A DNA stretch of 64,000 bases from Methanocella paludicola SANAE (GTDB lineage Archaea; Halobacteriota; Methanocellia; Methanocellales; Methanocellaceae): contig NC_013665.1 in the NCBI RefSeq assembly GCF_000011005.1, positions 2,519,501 through 2,583,500 of the forward strand, in the 5' to 3' direction. The notes beneath the pieces are model-generated. The model did not search any database, was not told the DNA's origin, and was given only the letters and a program-made list of their open reading frames with translations. The translations under genes and the position numbers were made by a program. Below are positions 1-7,460 of this stretch, one piece after another (position 1 is the stretch's first letter; each line of letters begins with the position of its first letter).

Positions 1-625
1 GGCTCTGGCGGGTGTCCTTCTTCCAGAGGCGCATGGTGTCCGGCGATATCTCGTCCGCCACGACGATCTTCTTGTCCACCTTGCCGAACTCGAGCTTGAA
101 GTCCGGGAGGAGCAGGCCCCTCTCGTCGAAGAACTGCTGCAGGATCTCGTTCACCCTGAGGGAGATCTTCCTGATCTTGCGGATCTCCTTGTCGCTGGCG
201 ATGCCCAGGGCGATGGCGATGTCGTCGTTGAGCATGGGATCGTGGGCCGCGTCGTTCTTGTAGTCCATGACGATCAGGGTCGGGTCGAACTTCTGGCCCT
301 CCTTGAAGCCGTACTTCCTGACGATGGAGCCGGCGGCGTAGTTCCTGGGGATGACCTCGATCTTGACCATGTCGCAGGCGTGCACGAGCATCTCGTCCTC
401 GGAGACCATCTTGATATAGTGAGTGCTGATGCCGTTATCGGCAAGCAGCTTGAACAGCTTCGCCGATATCTGGGCGTTGTAGTACCCCTTGCCCTTCATG
501 TTGGCCTTTTTTGCCCCGTCGCCCGCGGTCACGTCGTCCCTGAACTTGACGATGTAGCGCTTCGGGTCCGTCGTCGCATAGACCGTTTTGGCCTTCCCGC
601 TGTATAATGCGTCCCCTTTAATCAT
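1..625 (-). CDS. purC: SAICAR synthetase (phosphoribosylaminoimidazole-succinocarboxamide synthase), 3' end cut by window
   Basis: PurC joins aspartate to CAIR with ATP in step 8 of purine synthesis, in the cytoplasm. About 208 codons are visible. They begin MIKGDALYSGKAKTVY, the usual PurC N-terminus with its SGKAK nucleotide-binding segment. Further on are IEVIPRNYAAGSIVRKYGF and LLPDFKLEFGK, followed by the ISPDTMRLW segment, all characteristic of the family. The reading frame runs off the left edge, so the C-terminal 30 or so residues are missing. The ATG at 623-625 is chosen because AGGTGATGACC lies just upstream as a ribosome binding site. The gene is divergent from hypB. Other purine genes (purD, purO) are scattered elsewhere in the window. 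Confidence 0.95.
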   Translation of the reverse strand, partial: MIKGDALYSGKAKTVYATTDPKRYIVKFRDDVTAGDGAKKANMKGKGYYNAQISAKLFKLLADNGISTHYIKMVSEDEMLVHACDMVKIEVIPRNYAAGSIVRKYGFKEGQKFDPTLIVMDYKNDAAHDPMLNDDIAIALGIASDKEIRKIRKISLRVNEILQQFFDERGLLLPDFKLEFGKVDKKIVVADEISPDTMRLWKKDTRQS

Positions 626-698
626 GGTCATCACCTATGATATAATTCGAATTAATGAATGAAACCTTTCGGTATTTTGTCTATACAAGGCGATTTTT

Positions 699-709
699 GC
701 TTATAAAGC
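699..709 (-). promoter_or_regulatory. Probable TATA box of purC
   Basis: Read on the minus strand this is GCTTTATAAGC, a good archaeal TATA element about 75 nt upstream of the purC ATG. A start site would be expected about 25 nt downstream, near 675-680. Assigned from sequence pattern only. Confidence 0.5.
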
Positions 710-733
710 TTCACATAATCCCCTGTGTTGGCG

Positions 734-745
734 ACAAATATTTAT
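734..745 (+). promoter_or_regulatory. Probable TATA box of hypB
   Basis: ACAAATATTTAT lies about 50 nt upstream of the hypB start in the divergent purC-hypB spacer. The distance fits a TATA element with transcription starting near 765-770. Pattern match only. Confidence 0.45.
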
Positions 746-792
746 TGCACCATCATGAACTATGGTTAATTCTTATCATTTAGGTGAGACCT

Positions 793-1443
793 TTGCACAA
801 AGTCGAAGTCAATGTAGGCGCCAACGTCACCGAGGCCAACCGCAGGGAGGCCGAGGAGAACCGCGAGCACCTGGACGAGCACGGCGTTAAGGCCGTGGAC
901 ATTCTCGGGGCGGTGGGCTCGGGTAAGACCATGCTCATCGAGAAGCTGACCCCCATATTACAAAAGCGGGGCATGAAGGTAGGCGCCATTGTCGGGGACT
1001 GCTATGGCGACGACGACTACCAGCGCATCCACTCGTTAAAAATACCCACGCAGAACCTGAACACGGGCACAGAGTGCCACCTGGACGCCCACATGGTCCA
1101 CCATGCGCTCCACAAGCTCCCGCTGGACGACATAAACTTCTTATTCATCGAGAACGTCGGCAACATGGTCTGCCCCACGGACTTCCCCGTCGGCAGCCAC
1201 AAGCGCGTCGTCATCGTGAGCGTCACGGAAGGCGACGACGTGGTCAACAAGCACCCCGCCATGTTCAGGGAGTGCGAGATCGGCATCATCAACAAGGTCG
1301 ACCTGGCCGAGGCGGTGGGCGCGAGCGTCGAGAGGATGGAGAGGGACATGAAGCGCCACAACTCGAACATTAAGATCCTCAAGACCAACCTGAAGAAGGG
1401 AGTCGGCGTAGAAGAGCTGGCCGACATGCTCCTGAAGAACTAA
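793..1443 (+). CDS. hypB: HypB, nickel-inserting GTPase for [NiFe] hydrogenase maturation
   Basis: HypB is the GTPase that, with HypA, delivers nickel to [NiFe]-hydrogenase precursors. The P-loop GAVGSGKT is at residues 39-46, and a C95-H96 pair (TECHLDAH) plus C127 (MVCPTD) reproduce the known metal-binding and dimer-switch residues of archaeal HypB. NKVDLAE is the G4 motif. A GTG at 784 would add three residues, but AGGTGAG at 782-788 is then consumed by the coding region. The TTG at 793 is properly spaced from that Shine-Dalgarno site, so I prefer it. There is no His-rich nickel-storage N-terminus. It is separated from hypC-hypA-hypE near 30.3-31.9 kb; hypD and hypF are not in the window. 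Confidence 0.95.
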   Translation: MHKVEVNVGANVTEANRREAEENREHLDEHGVKAVDILGAVGSGKTMLIEKLTPILQKRGMKVGAIVGDCYGDDDYQRIHSLKIPTQNLNTGTECHLDAHMVHHALHKLPLDDINFLFIENVGNMVCPTDFPVGSHKRVVIVSVTEGDDVVNKHPAMFRECEIGIINKVDLAEAVGASVERMERDMKRHNSNIKILKTNLKKGVGVEELADMLLKN

Positions 1444-1501
1444 GTATTTGTATGATGACTGCTCAATAAAAAAATAACGACCTATAAAGAGGTGAGCATA
1501 A

Positions 1502-1591
1502 ATGGCAGGATGTGGATGTGGATGTGGCAGCAGCACGAAGCCCAAGACCGCCGCGAAGGCGACTAAGAAGGCTGCGCCCAAGAAGAAATAA
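1502..1591 (+). CDS. 29-residue CxCxC, Lys/Ala-rich microprotein
   Basis: The ORF encodes MAGCGCGCGSS followed by a tail made almost only of Lys, Ala, Thr and Pro (TKPKTAAKATKKAAPKKK). A strong Shine-Dalgarno GAGGTGAG lies 5-12 nt before the ATG, and a hairpin plus T-tract follows the stop, so it has all the marks of an expressed gene despite its size. It begins 58 nt after hypB on the same strand and probably shares its transcript. Three cysteines in Cys-Gly-Cys-Gly-Cys spacing suggest binding of a soft metal, possibly nickel given hypB. The basic tail suggests nucleic-acid or membrane contact. Both ideas are inference, and I recognise no named family. Confidence 0.7.
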   Translation: MAGCGCGCGSSTKPKTAAKATKKAAPKKK

Positions 1592-1609
1592 TTCTGATTT
1601 TATCATTAT

Positions 1610-1633
1610 GGGGCTGCAGGCCCCGGCTTTTTT
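1610..1633 (+). terminator. Hairpin-T terminator after the hypB microprotein gene
   Basis: GGGGC-TGCAG-GCCCC forms a 5-bp stem with a 5-nt loop and is followed by a run of seven T at 1627-1633. It sits 18 nt after the stop codon of the CxCxC ORF and would end the hypB transcript. Confidence 0.6.
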
Positions 1634-1685
1634 ATAACATTTGCCCTTCGAAAAGATTATTTGCCAGCCATGCCTCGTTTAATCT

Positions 1686-2396
1686 ATGAGCCTGCTCACT
1701 GACCTTGAAGACCTGGCGAGGGACGAGGGCGCCGACTTTTTCGGCGTGGCCGACCTGGCGCCCGCTCGCGATGCCATATTAGATCAGGGAGGCGAGATCG
1801 TCGCCGGTTATCCCCGGGCCATATCCCTCGGCTTCAGGCTATTCGACCCGCTCGTGGACCAGCTACCCGGGAGGCGAGAGAGGGCTGTAGCCGTAAGCTA
1901 CCGGCTACATTGCTACGATGTCATCAACCAGAGGCTGGACCTGCTGGCCTCAAGGCTCTCGAGCGTCATCCAGCGCTCGGGATATAAGGCATTCCCGGTG
2001 CCCTCGTCGGCCAGGGCCAGTGACGAGAAGATCTGCGCCGTATTCTCGCATAAGATGGCCGCGCACCTGGCGGGCCTCGGCTGGATCGGGAAAAGTTGCC
2101 TTTTAGTGACGCCTGAAGCCGGGCCGAGAGTGCGCTGGACCACCATATTGACGGACGCCCCGCTGAAGGCGGGGACGCCCATGGACACGAGGTGCGGCGA
2201 CTGCCGGGATTGCGTGGATGCCTGCCCTGTAAAGGCCTTTACAGGCAGAGATTTTACTGAGGCAGAGCCCAGGGAGGCGAGGTACGACGCGAGGCGGTGC
2301 GAAAAGTACCTGAACGGCCTGGAAGCGTCCACGGGATACGGCGTCTGCGGCATGTGTCTCAACATATGCCCGCATGGTAAAAAAGTCGAAAAATAA
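1686..2396 (+). CDS. QueG-like 4Fe-4S double-cluster protein
   Basis: The 236-residue protein resembles the epoxyqueuosine reductase / reductive dehalogenase-like iron-sulfur family. Its C-terminal part holds two cluster motifs: C170-x2-C173-x2-C176-x3-C180 followed by a proline, and C205 with C221-x2-C224-x3-C228-P. The N-terminal two thirds (about 1-160) correspond to the cobalamin-contacting region of the family. Bacterial QueG also has a HEAT-like C-terminus, absent here. Archaea generally make archaeosine rather than epoxyqueuosine, so the substrate cannot be assumed to be epoxyqueuosine. It appears to be a single-gene unit, following the terminator at 1610-1633. Confidence 0.75.
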   Translation: MSLLTDLEDLARDEGADFFGVADLAPARDAILDQGGEIVAGYPRAISLGFRLFDPLVDQLPGRRERAVAVSYRLHCYDVINQRLDLLASRLSSVIQRSGYKAFPVPSSARASDEKICAVFSHKMAAHLAGLGWIGKSCLLVTPEAGPRVRWTTILTDAPLKAGTPMDTRCGDCRDCVDACPVKAFTGRDFTEAEPREARYDARRCEKYLNGLEASTGYGVCGMCLNICPHGKKVEK

Positions 2397-2424
2397 TATA
2401 ACGATACGGCCCCGATAATCTCGT

Positions 2425-3006
2425 ATGGCTCAAATGCAGGGGCACATGCTTCCCATCGGCGAGCTGATGATCGAGCACCGGCTTATCGACCGCATGTTGA
2501 AGCTGATGAGGATCGAGCTGGACCGTATCGGCGCCTACGGCAAGGCGGACCCGGAGCTCATCGAGTCCATGGCCACGTTCATGAAGGAGTACGCGGACAT
2601 CTGCCATCACGGCAAGGAGGAACAGATACTGTTCCCCCGGCTTTCAGAAAAGCAGATCTCGCCCGACATGGCGAGGATGGTGGAAGACCTGGTGCAGGAG
2701 CACAGGTTCGTCAGGAACCTCACGAACGAGCTGGTCAGGGCGAACGACCTGTACATTAACGGCAGGCCCGAGGGCAGGGCCGGCATCATTTCGAGCCTCA
2801 ACAGCATCGTGGAGTTCTACCCGAGGCACGTCGAGAAGGAGGAGAAGCACTTTTTCATCCCGGCCATGGGCTACTTTTCCGATGCCGAGAAGGACGCCAT
2901 GCTCCTGATGTTCCGGGAGTTCGACGACCGGCTGCTATACGACGAGTTCCGGATGATGGTCTCGGCCATGGAGGACCAGTGGCATGCCCCACCTCCTGGA
3001 AAATAA
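2425..3006 (+). CDS. Hemerythrin HHE domain protein
   Basis: The 193-residue all-helical protein carries the spaced His/Glu ligands of the hemerythrin cation-binding family: IEHRLID near residue 20, ICHHGKEEQILFPRL near 60-75, QEHRFVRNL near 90-100, and PRHVEKEEKHFF near 132-145. Such proteins bind a di-iron centre and act in oxygen or NO sensing and iron handling; the specific role here is unknown. It starts 28 nt after the QueG-like gene, so the two may be co-transcribed. Hemerythrin domains are common in methanogens that meet oxygen transiently. Confidence 0.85.
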   Translation: MAQMQGHMLPIGELMIEHRLIDRMLKLMRIELDRIGAYGKADPELIESMATFMKEYADICHHGKEEQILFPRLSEKQISPDMARMVEDLVQEHRFVRNLTNELVRANDLYINGRPEGRAGIISSLNSIVEFYPRHVEKEEKHFFIPAMGYFSDAEKDAMLLMFREFDDRLLYDEFRMMVSAMEDQWHAPPPGK

Positions 3007-3085
3007 TTTTTAGATTACTATCGCCCCGCTCATCCGCAACCCTTAAACCCCTTTAAAGCCTGGTTACTCCCCCGGAGGGGAGAAA

Positions 3086-3496
3086 ATAGACCATATCGTT
3101 TACCTGAACACGGCGGCCGAGCTAAACCAGCTTCTGAGCGGCGAGAAGACCATGCTTGCAAGGGCGTCCATGGGTAAGAAGCGGCCTTATGGCCGGGTAT
3201 CCGGGGGCGATTCCCTGTTTTTCCTGTGCGGCTTCAACCCCAGGGTCAAGGCAATGGCCGCGGTGAAGAGCGTCGCCAGCGCGGAGATGGAGAAGGACGT
3301 GGCCTCCGATATAAAGAAGCGGTATGGCAAGATACTGGCCCCCGCCGCGCAGCGGGAGATCCTGAACAAGCGCTACGTCATCCTCATCGAGCTGGAGAAG
3401 GCCAGGCCTATCGTGCCTTTTTTACTTTCCGAAGAGGTCCACGGCTCGCCAGGGGACTGGGTCGTCGTGGAGAACATCGACGAGGCTATCTCCTGA
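3086..3496 (+). CDS. PUA/ASCH-like small protein (possibly DUF365), apparent ATA start
   Basis: The open frame runs from 3047 with no ATG, GTG or TTG until 3152. Starting at 3152 would remove a conserved-looking segment (DHIVYLNTAAELNQLLSGEKT). GGAGGGG at 3074-3080 is a strong Shine-Dalgarno site placed five bases before ATA 3086, so the likely protein is 136 residues beginning (M)DHIVYLNTAAEL. The body, including GGDSLFFLCGFNPRVK and NKRYVILIELEKARPI, suggests a compact beta-barrel of the PUA/ASCH type that binds RNA. DUF365 is my best guess, held loosely. Either ATA is the genuine start, or the base is a mutation or sequencing error. Confidence 0.6.
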   Translation: MDHIVYLNTAAELNQLLSGEKTMLARASMGKKRPYGRVSGGDSLFFLCGFNPRVKAMAAVKSVASAEMEKDVASDIKKRYGKILAPAAQREILNKRYVILIELEKARPIVPFLLSEEVHGSPGDWVVVENIDEAIS

Positions 3497-3610
3497 GATG
3501 GCTGCACTTATTAAAATGCCCTTAGACACATAATTCAGCGGCAAACCCATTTATGGCCGGGGATAAAACCGTTAATATACGGGGGGTCCTGCCTGTCCAT
3601 AAGAAAATTA

Positions 3611-4726
3611 ATGTTATATACTGCGCTCTTTGCGCTTGCCCTGCTTATCGTCATATCCCTGGTATTCATCTTCTTCAATCCGTCAGTCGAAGGTAATAGC
3701 GACCTCCACCTGGACACCATCAAGCTGCCGGCCGGATTCAGGATCGACGTGTACTCGGATGGCGTGCCCGGCGCAAGGTCGATGACATGGGGGACGAACG
3801 GCACTTTATTCGTGGGTACTCGTGACGAGGGCAAGGTTTACGCGATCACCTCGAAGGACGGCAAAACGGCAGACGGGGTCATCGTGATCGCCGAGGGGCT
3901 GAACCAGCCCAACGGCGTAGCGTTCCGCAATGGCTCCCTATACGTGGCCGAAGTGAGTCGAATATTGCGCTACGACAATATCGAGGCCAGCCTGAAGAGC
4001 CCGCCCGAGCCCGTCGTAGTGAGCGACGCGTTCCCCTCTGATGCGTGGCACGGCTGGAAGTTCATCCGCTTCGGACCTGACGGTAAATTGTACGTGCCGG
4101 TGGGCGCGCCGTGTAACGTATGCGAGCGGCCGGACCCGTACGCTACCATCATGCGGATGAACCCGGACGGCAGCGGCCTGGAAGTTTACGCCCGGGGCAT
4201 ACGGAACACCGTGGGCTTCGACTGGGACGCGAACGGCAGCCTGTGGTTCACCGATAACGGCCGGGACTACCTGGGAAATGATATCCCGCCCGACGAGCTT
4301 GACCATGCGCCGACGATCGGGATGAACTTCGGCTTCCCCTATTGCCATGGCATGAATATATCCGACCCGGAGTATGGCTCTGGGCATAATTGTTCGGAGT
4401 TCACCGCCCCTGTGCTTGAGCTGGGCCCGCATGTTGCCGCTCTGGGGATGCGGTTCTATGATGGCGCAATGTTCCCATCCGGTTATAATGAGCAGATCTT
4501 CATCGCCGAGCACGGCTCCTGGAACCGGGATACGCCCATCGGGTACCGGGTCACGCTGGTGAGGCTGAAGAACGGCTCGCCCGTCTCGTATGAAGTGTTC
4601 GCCGAAGGGTGGCTTCAGAACGGCACGGCATGGGGAAGGCCCGTGGACGTAGAAGTTGCGCCCGATGGGGCACTGCTGGTCTCCGACGATAAGGCCGGGG
4701 CCATCTACCGGATCAGCTATGGCTGA
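3611..4726 (+). CDS. Membrane-anchored glucose/sorbosone dehydrogenase-like beta-propeller
   Basis: This 371-residue protein has one N-terminal hydrophobic helix (about residues 2-22) that would act as an uncleaved signal anchor. The rest faces outside. It matches the soluble quinoprotein glucose/sorbosone dehydrogenase fold: LPAGFRIDVYSDGVPGARSM near the start, repeated blade segments such as FGPDGKLYVPVGAPCNVC, and RGIRNTVGFDWD, TDNGRDYLGND, IAEHGSWNR and VAPDGALLVSDD. These are hallmark motifs of family members that bind PQQ or calcium. Archaeal members often lack a known substrate and may not use PQQ. The gene stands alone on the plus strand and is convergent with comB. Confidence 0.85.
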   Translation: MLYTALFALALLIVISLVFIFFNPSVEGNSDLHLDTIKLPAGFRIDVYSDGVPGARSMTWGTNGTLFVGTRDEGKVYAITSKDGKTADGVIVIAEGLNQPNGVAFRNGSLYVAEVSRILRYDNIEASLKSPPEPVVVSDAFPSDAWHGWKFIRFGPDGKLYVPVGAPCNVCERPDPYATIMRMNPDGSGLEVYARGIRNTVGFDWDANGSLWFTDNGRDYLGNDIPPDELDHAPTIGMNFGFPYCHGMNISDPEYGSGHNCSEFTAPVLELGPHVAALGMRFYDGAMFPSGYNEQIFIAEHGSWNRDTPIGYRVTLVRLKNGSPVSYEVFAEGWLQNGTAWGRPVDVEVAPDGALLVSDDKAGAIYRISYG

Positions 4727-4740
4727 ATACGCCGTACAAA

Positions 4741-4830
4741 TTAGTTCGGTAGGTATCACTCGCCTTTATTAATGCCGTGTATCCTGTGGGCATTGATTTG
4801 TTCGGTCGGTATCACGAACCTCTCCAAAGG
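4741..4830. repeat. Fragment of the 54.9-55.2 kb palindromic repeat
   Basis: In the spacer between two convergent genes, 17 bases at 4802-4818 (TCGGTCGGTATCACGAA) are identical, in inverse orientation, to 55214-55230 and match the left arm near 54930 in 16 positions. CGAACCTCTC then AAAGGA at 4815-4831 also resembles an internal part of that element near 55037. A second degenerate copy (TTCGGTAGGTATCACTCG) is at 4744-4761. This looks like a decayed or partial copy of the element. No gene is seen here. Confidence 0.6.
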
Positions 4831-4861
4831 AATCACGGCATAGGTACAAAACGGTACAATG

Positions 4862-5551
4862 CTAGTAGGGCTTCTCAACGGTGATGCGGCCGTTACTGTA
4901 TACGGGCACGATGGGGAACCGGTTCACATCACGGCAGATCATGTCCACGTCGGCCTGGTACCCGAGCCCCGCCACTTTCTCCCCGGCGGGAGTGCGCCGG
5001 ATACAATCCAGCAAATGCTGGCACTCCGCATCGTTCTGGATGAAGCGCTCGGCCTCGTACGTGAAATGCCCCCGGCCCAGCATCAGCGCCATGACCTCGA
5101 TGAGGCTCGCGGCGTCCAGGTCTTCCTCCGACTTCAGAGGGTCCGAGGCTAACAAATAGGTACGGTCACCGGCCATGGCGTACTCGGCCACGGCGCCGGC
5201 GTTGAGCGTGCTGCCGATGACCCCGCCCTCGACCATGACCCGGGTGCCGTTGGAGGTGGTGATGACCACGGTCTTCCCCTTGAGGTCGGCACCGAGCATC
5301 TCGGTGGGCGAATTATTAAAGTCGAATCCATCGATCTTTTTGCCGCCCCGCTCTCCCACCAGGACGGCCTCCATCTTCTTCCCCTTTTCGAGGGCCTCCC
5401 CCGCGAACTCGACGGGGATGACTCCAGCGGCCCCCGCCCACAGGGCGGCCACTATAGTGGAAGAGGCACGGAGCACGTCGACGATGATGGGCGTCCCTTC
5501 GGGCTCTGATAAGAATTGCTGCCTGCCTTCGGGGCCGATGAGATAACGCAT
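4862..5551 (-). CDS. comB: 2-phosphosulfolactate phosphatase (coenzyme M synthesis)
   Basis: ComB removes phosphate from 2-phosphosulfolactate, the second step from phosphoenolpyruvate and sulfite toward coenzyme M. The 229-residue protein shows the family segments IIVDVLRASSTIVAALWAGA, PVEFAGEALEKGKKM, VLVGERGGKKIDGFDFNNSPTEML, VITTSNGTRVM and DVDMICRDVNRFPIVP. Length is normal for the family. It lies 41 nt behind the last pilin-like gene on the same strand and could be read from the pilus promoter, but an independent promoter is equally possible. Its presence supports a methanogen host. Confidence 0.92.
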   Translation of the reverse strand: MRYLIGPEGRQQFLSEPEGTPIIVDVLRASSTIVAALWAGAAGVIPVEFAGEALEKGKKMEAVLVGERGGKKIDGFDFNNSPTEMLGADLKGKTVVITTSNGTRVMVEGGVIGSTLNAGAVAEYAMAGDRTYLLASDPLKSEEDLDAASLIEVMALMLGRGHFTYEAERFIQNDAECQHLLDCIRRTPAGEKVAGLGYQADVDMICRDVNRFPIVPVYSNGRITVEKPY

Positions 5552-5592
5552 GTGGCGGTTTGAATGCTTTTAACGATAAAAAGCTTTGCGAG

Positions 5593-6078
5593 CTAATCGA
5601 AGATGGCGACCTTTGATATCCGGCCTGACCTGCGGCCGTCATCGATGGTGATATCGCATGCACAGCCTTTGAGCAGGGCTTCATTGCCTTTTTTCTCCAC
5701 GATTACGCCTCCAATACCTTGTGTATCATTATGAAGGGCGGCGTATTCGCGGGCCAGGCTTTCGTTGTACGAGAGCCGGTACGACATGCCGTGCTTGAGC
5801 AGCACGAGGGCCATGCTGTCGGCGGACTTGTTCGCCTGGGCCTTGAATTCGGACACTGCCTTCGCCCTCGAGTCCCAGCTCGATGACGAATGGTAATGGG
5901 CCGTTCGCTGAAGTGCGCTCTCCTGCGCCCACACGACATTCGATATATAGTCGGTCGATAGTGCCGGCTCTTCCTCGTACGCTGTAGAGTCCATGGCCGA
6001 TACGCACGCTACGACGCCCATGAGGCACAGGCACGCCAGCAGCGCGGACAGCAGGATCATCTGGCCCCTGTCGTCCAT
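5593..6078 (-). CDS. Pilin-like exported protein, last gene of pilus operon
   Basis: The 161-residue protein begins MDDRGQMILLSALLACLCLMGVVACVSA: a charged N-terminus, then a hydrophobic helix of about 20 residues, as in archaeal type IV pilin-like and minor-pilin proteins. Glutamine at position 6 before the hydrophobic stretch recalls the DRGQ signature seen in pilus clusters of haloarchaea. The rest is a soluble extracellular domain with no recognised fold. Its ATG abuts the stop of the preceding gene, so translation is probably coupled. Function is inferred only from signal structure and operon position. Confidence 0.65.
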   Translation of the reverse strand: MDDRGQMILLSALLACLCLMGVVACVSAMDSTAYEEEPALSTDYISNVVWAQESALQRTAHYHSSSSWDSRAKAVSEFKAQANKSADSMALVLLKHGMSYRLSYNESLAREYAALHNDTQGIGGVIVEKKGNEALLKGCACDITIDDGRRSGRISKVAIFD

Positions 6079-6501
6079 CTACGCCCTCCATAGAGTGAGC
6101 TTGCAGTCGAGCATATCCCCATCGTCGTTGCAGACGATGAACGGTCTCACGTACAGGGCTGCTCCAGGCGCCGGCCTCTGTCCTATGGTCCCATATGGTG
6201 TGTCAATGTAGCAATAAGTCCCGGGGGGCAGCATGTACAGAATATCCTGGCAGATATCGGCCGAACTTTCTCTCCACTGAGCCGGGGACGATAGCGTAAA
6301 TTCAAGGGACGGGCGCTCCAGGGAGCTCCCCCGGAATAAAAGCACGTTAAGCAGGTCGGACGAAAGGTCTTCCAGGCTGCAGGAATGCCCTGATGCTGGC
6401 GAAGGCGCCATCGCGTTCACGTAGAATAGCGCCGCCATGACCATCGCCGCCGCCAGCGCCGCTTCGATGAGGTGTACCGCGCCCCGGTCATCTTGCCCCA
6501 A
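6079..6501 (-). CDS. Pilin-like exported protein
   Basis: A 140-residue protein with N-terminus MGQDDRGAVHLIEAALAAAMVMAALFYVNAMA, that is, a short acidic leader, a conserved-type DRGAV motif and one hydrophobic helix. The extracellular part has cysteines at SCSLED, ADICQD, TYCYID and FIVCND that could form disulfides. The start overlaps the upstream gene by 14 nt and the stop abuts the next start. No catalytic motif is visible; a minor pilin or pilus-assembly scaffold role is inferred from context. Confidence 0.6.
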   Translation of the reverse strand: MGQDDRGAVHLIEAALAAAMVMAALFYVNAMAPSPASGHSCSLEDLSSDLLNVLLFRGSSLERPSLEFTLSSPAQWRESSADICQDILYMLPPGTYCYIDTPYGTIGQRPAPGAALYVRPFIVCNDDGDMLDCKLTLWRA

Positions 6502-7012
6502 CGTCCTTCCTCCAGAGGTAAACGTTCACTTCAGCCTCCCTGTATATGCCGTCCTGGTCCTTGATGGCCGCGATGCGACGGGATTTGCAGACGTCCATCG
6601 TGTCCGGAGGGAGAGGGTACCCGGCGGCCCTGGATATGGTCCCATCCAGGCTGTCGATCTCTATCCTCAGGCCGTACTGCCCTTCATCATCAAGCCCTAC
6701 CGCCTTCTTTAGGGCCGAGGCGTTAAACATGTACAGGCCGTCGACCTTGTATACCGAGAGGATATTCGGGTCTCCGTCTGAAAGCCCTATGATGGCGGGA
6801 CTACCGGTGGCCTGAGGGCCCATGTGCCAGTCAGAGGGCTCCCCTGGCTCTTTCAGCAGCACGTCACCGATGCGCCCTGCAAGAGGGTCAAGCTCTCCGG
6901 CATAGCCGGCCGTAAGCCCGGCGGACATGATGTTGGTGGCCGTGAAGAATGTGCAGACGAGCAGTATCGCCAGCACCGTATAAGCCGCTGCGAAATCTAC
7001 GGAGAACGCCAT
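6488..7012 (-). CDS. Pilin-like membrane-anchored protein
   Basis: The 174-residue product has a single N-terminal hydrophobic helix (FAAAYTVLAILLVCTFFTATNIMSAG, about residues 7-32) followed by a soluble domain with the segments DPLAGRIGDVLLKEPGEPSDWH and GYPLPPDTMDVCKSRRIAAIKD. Similar proteins with a DxLL-GEP-WH segment occur in archaeal pilus clusters, in line with the neighbouring genes. The start lies 10 nt after the previous stop. Unknown biochemical role. Confidence 0.6.
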   Translation of the reverse strand: MAFSVDFAAAYTVLAILLVCTFFTATNIMSAGLTAGYAGELDPLAGRIGDVLLKEPGEPSDWHMGPQATGSPAIIGLSDGDPNILSVYKVDGLYMFNASALKKAVGLDDEGQYGLRIEIDSLDGTISRAAGYPLPPDTMDVCKSRRIAAIKDQDGIYREAEVNVYLWRKDVGAR

Positions 7013-7022
7013 GTGCCGCCCC

Positions 7023-7460
7023 CTACGTTAGCGTGAGCGTCTTCGAGGACGCCTCGTACTGTATCCTGTGTGAGCCCGGCGCGCTGACCATGAACCCCTC
7101 TACATTAATGTCGCCCGGGACGATCAGCGGCGCCTCGTACGCCTCTCGCCCGACCAGCACGCATACGGCCCTTCCGTCGCCGGACGGATAAACCAGGTAG
7201 CTTCGGCCGCATATCCGCTCGGGAAGGGCCATCTCATCGACGACAGAGGCATGGCTTTCCACCGCTCCCGACATGCGGTCGCTCACGCGGACGGCTACGC
7301 TGTATGCCGCCTGTGCCCTGGCGTCGGCGGAAGCCGTGTTATTGAAGCTGCTCACCCCGACGAACACCGCGGTAAAGATGAGCAGGGAGATGCCCAGGAG
7401 CGCCACGTACTCGGCGGCGATGGCTATGCCCTCGTCACTCGTGGATCTCAGCCTCCGCAT
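7023..7460 (-). CDS. Pilin-like membrane-anchored protein
   Basis: A 145-residue protein with leader MRRLRSTSDEGIAIAAEYVALLGISLLIFTAVFVGVSSF, a basic leader then one long hydrophobic helix as in archaeal pilin-type proteins. The leader DEGIA resembles a prepilin-peptidase recognition region, though no experimentally known site can be asserted. The start overlaps the preceding 247-residue gene by 26 nt, so the two are translationally coupled. The C-terminal domain (about 45-145) has no recognised motif. Confidence 0.6.
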   Translation of the reverse strand: MRRLRSTSDEGIAIAAEYVALLGISLLIFTAVFVGVSSFNNTASADARAQAAYSVAVRVSDRMSGAVESHASVVDEMALPERICGRSYLVYPSGDGRAVCVLVGREAYEAPLIVPGDINVEGFMVSAPGSHRIQYEASSKTLTLT

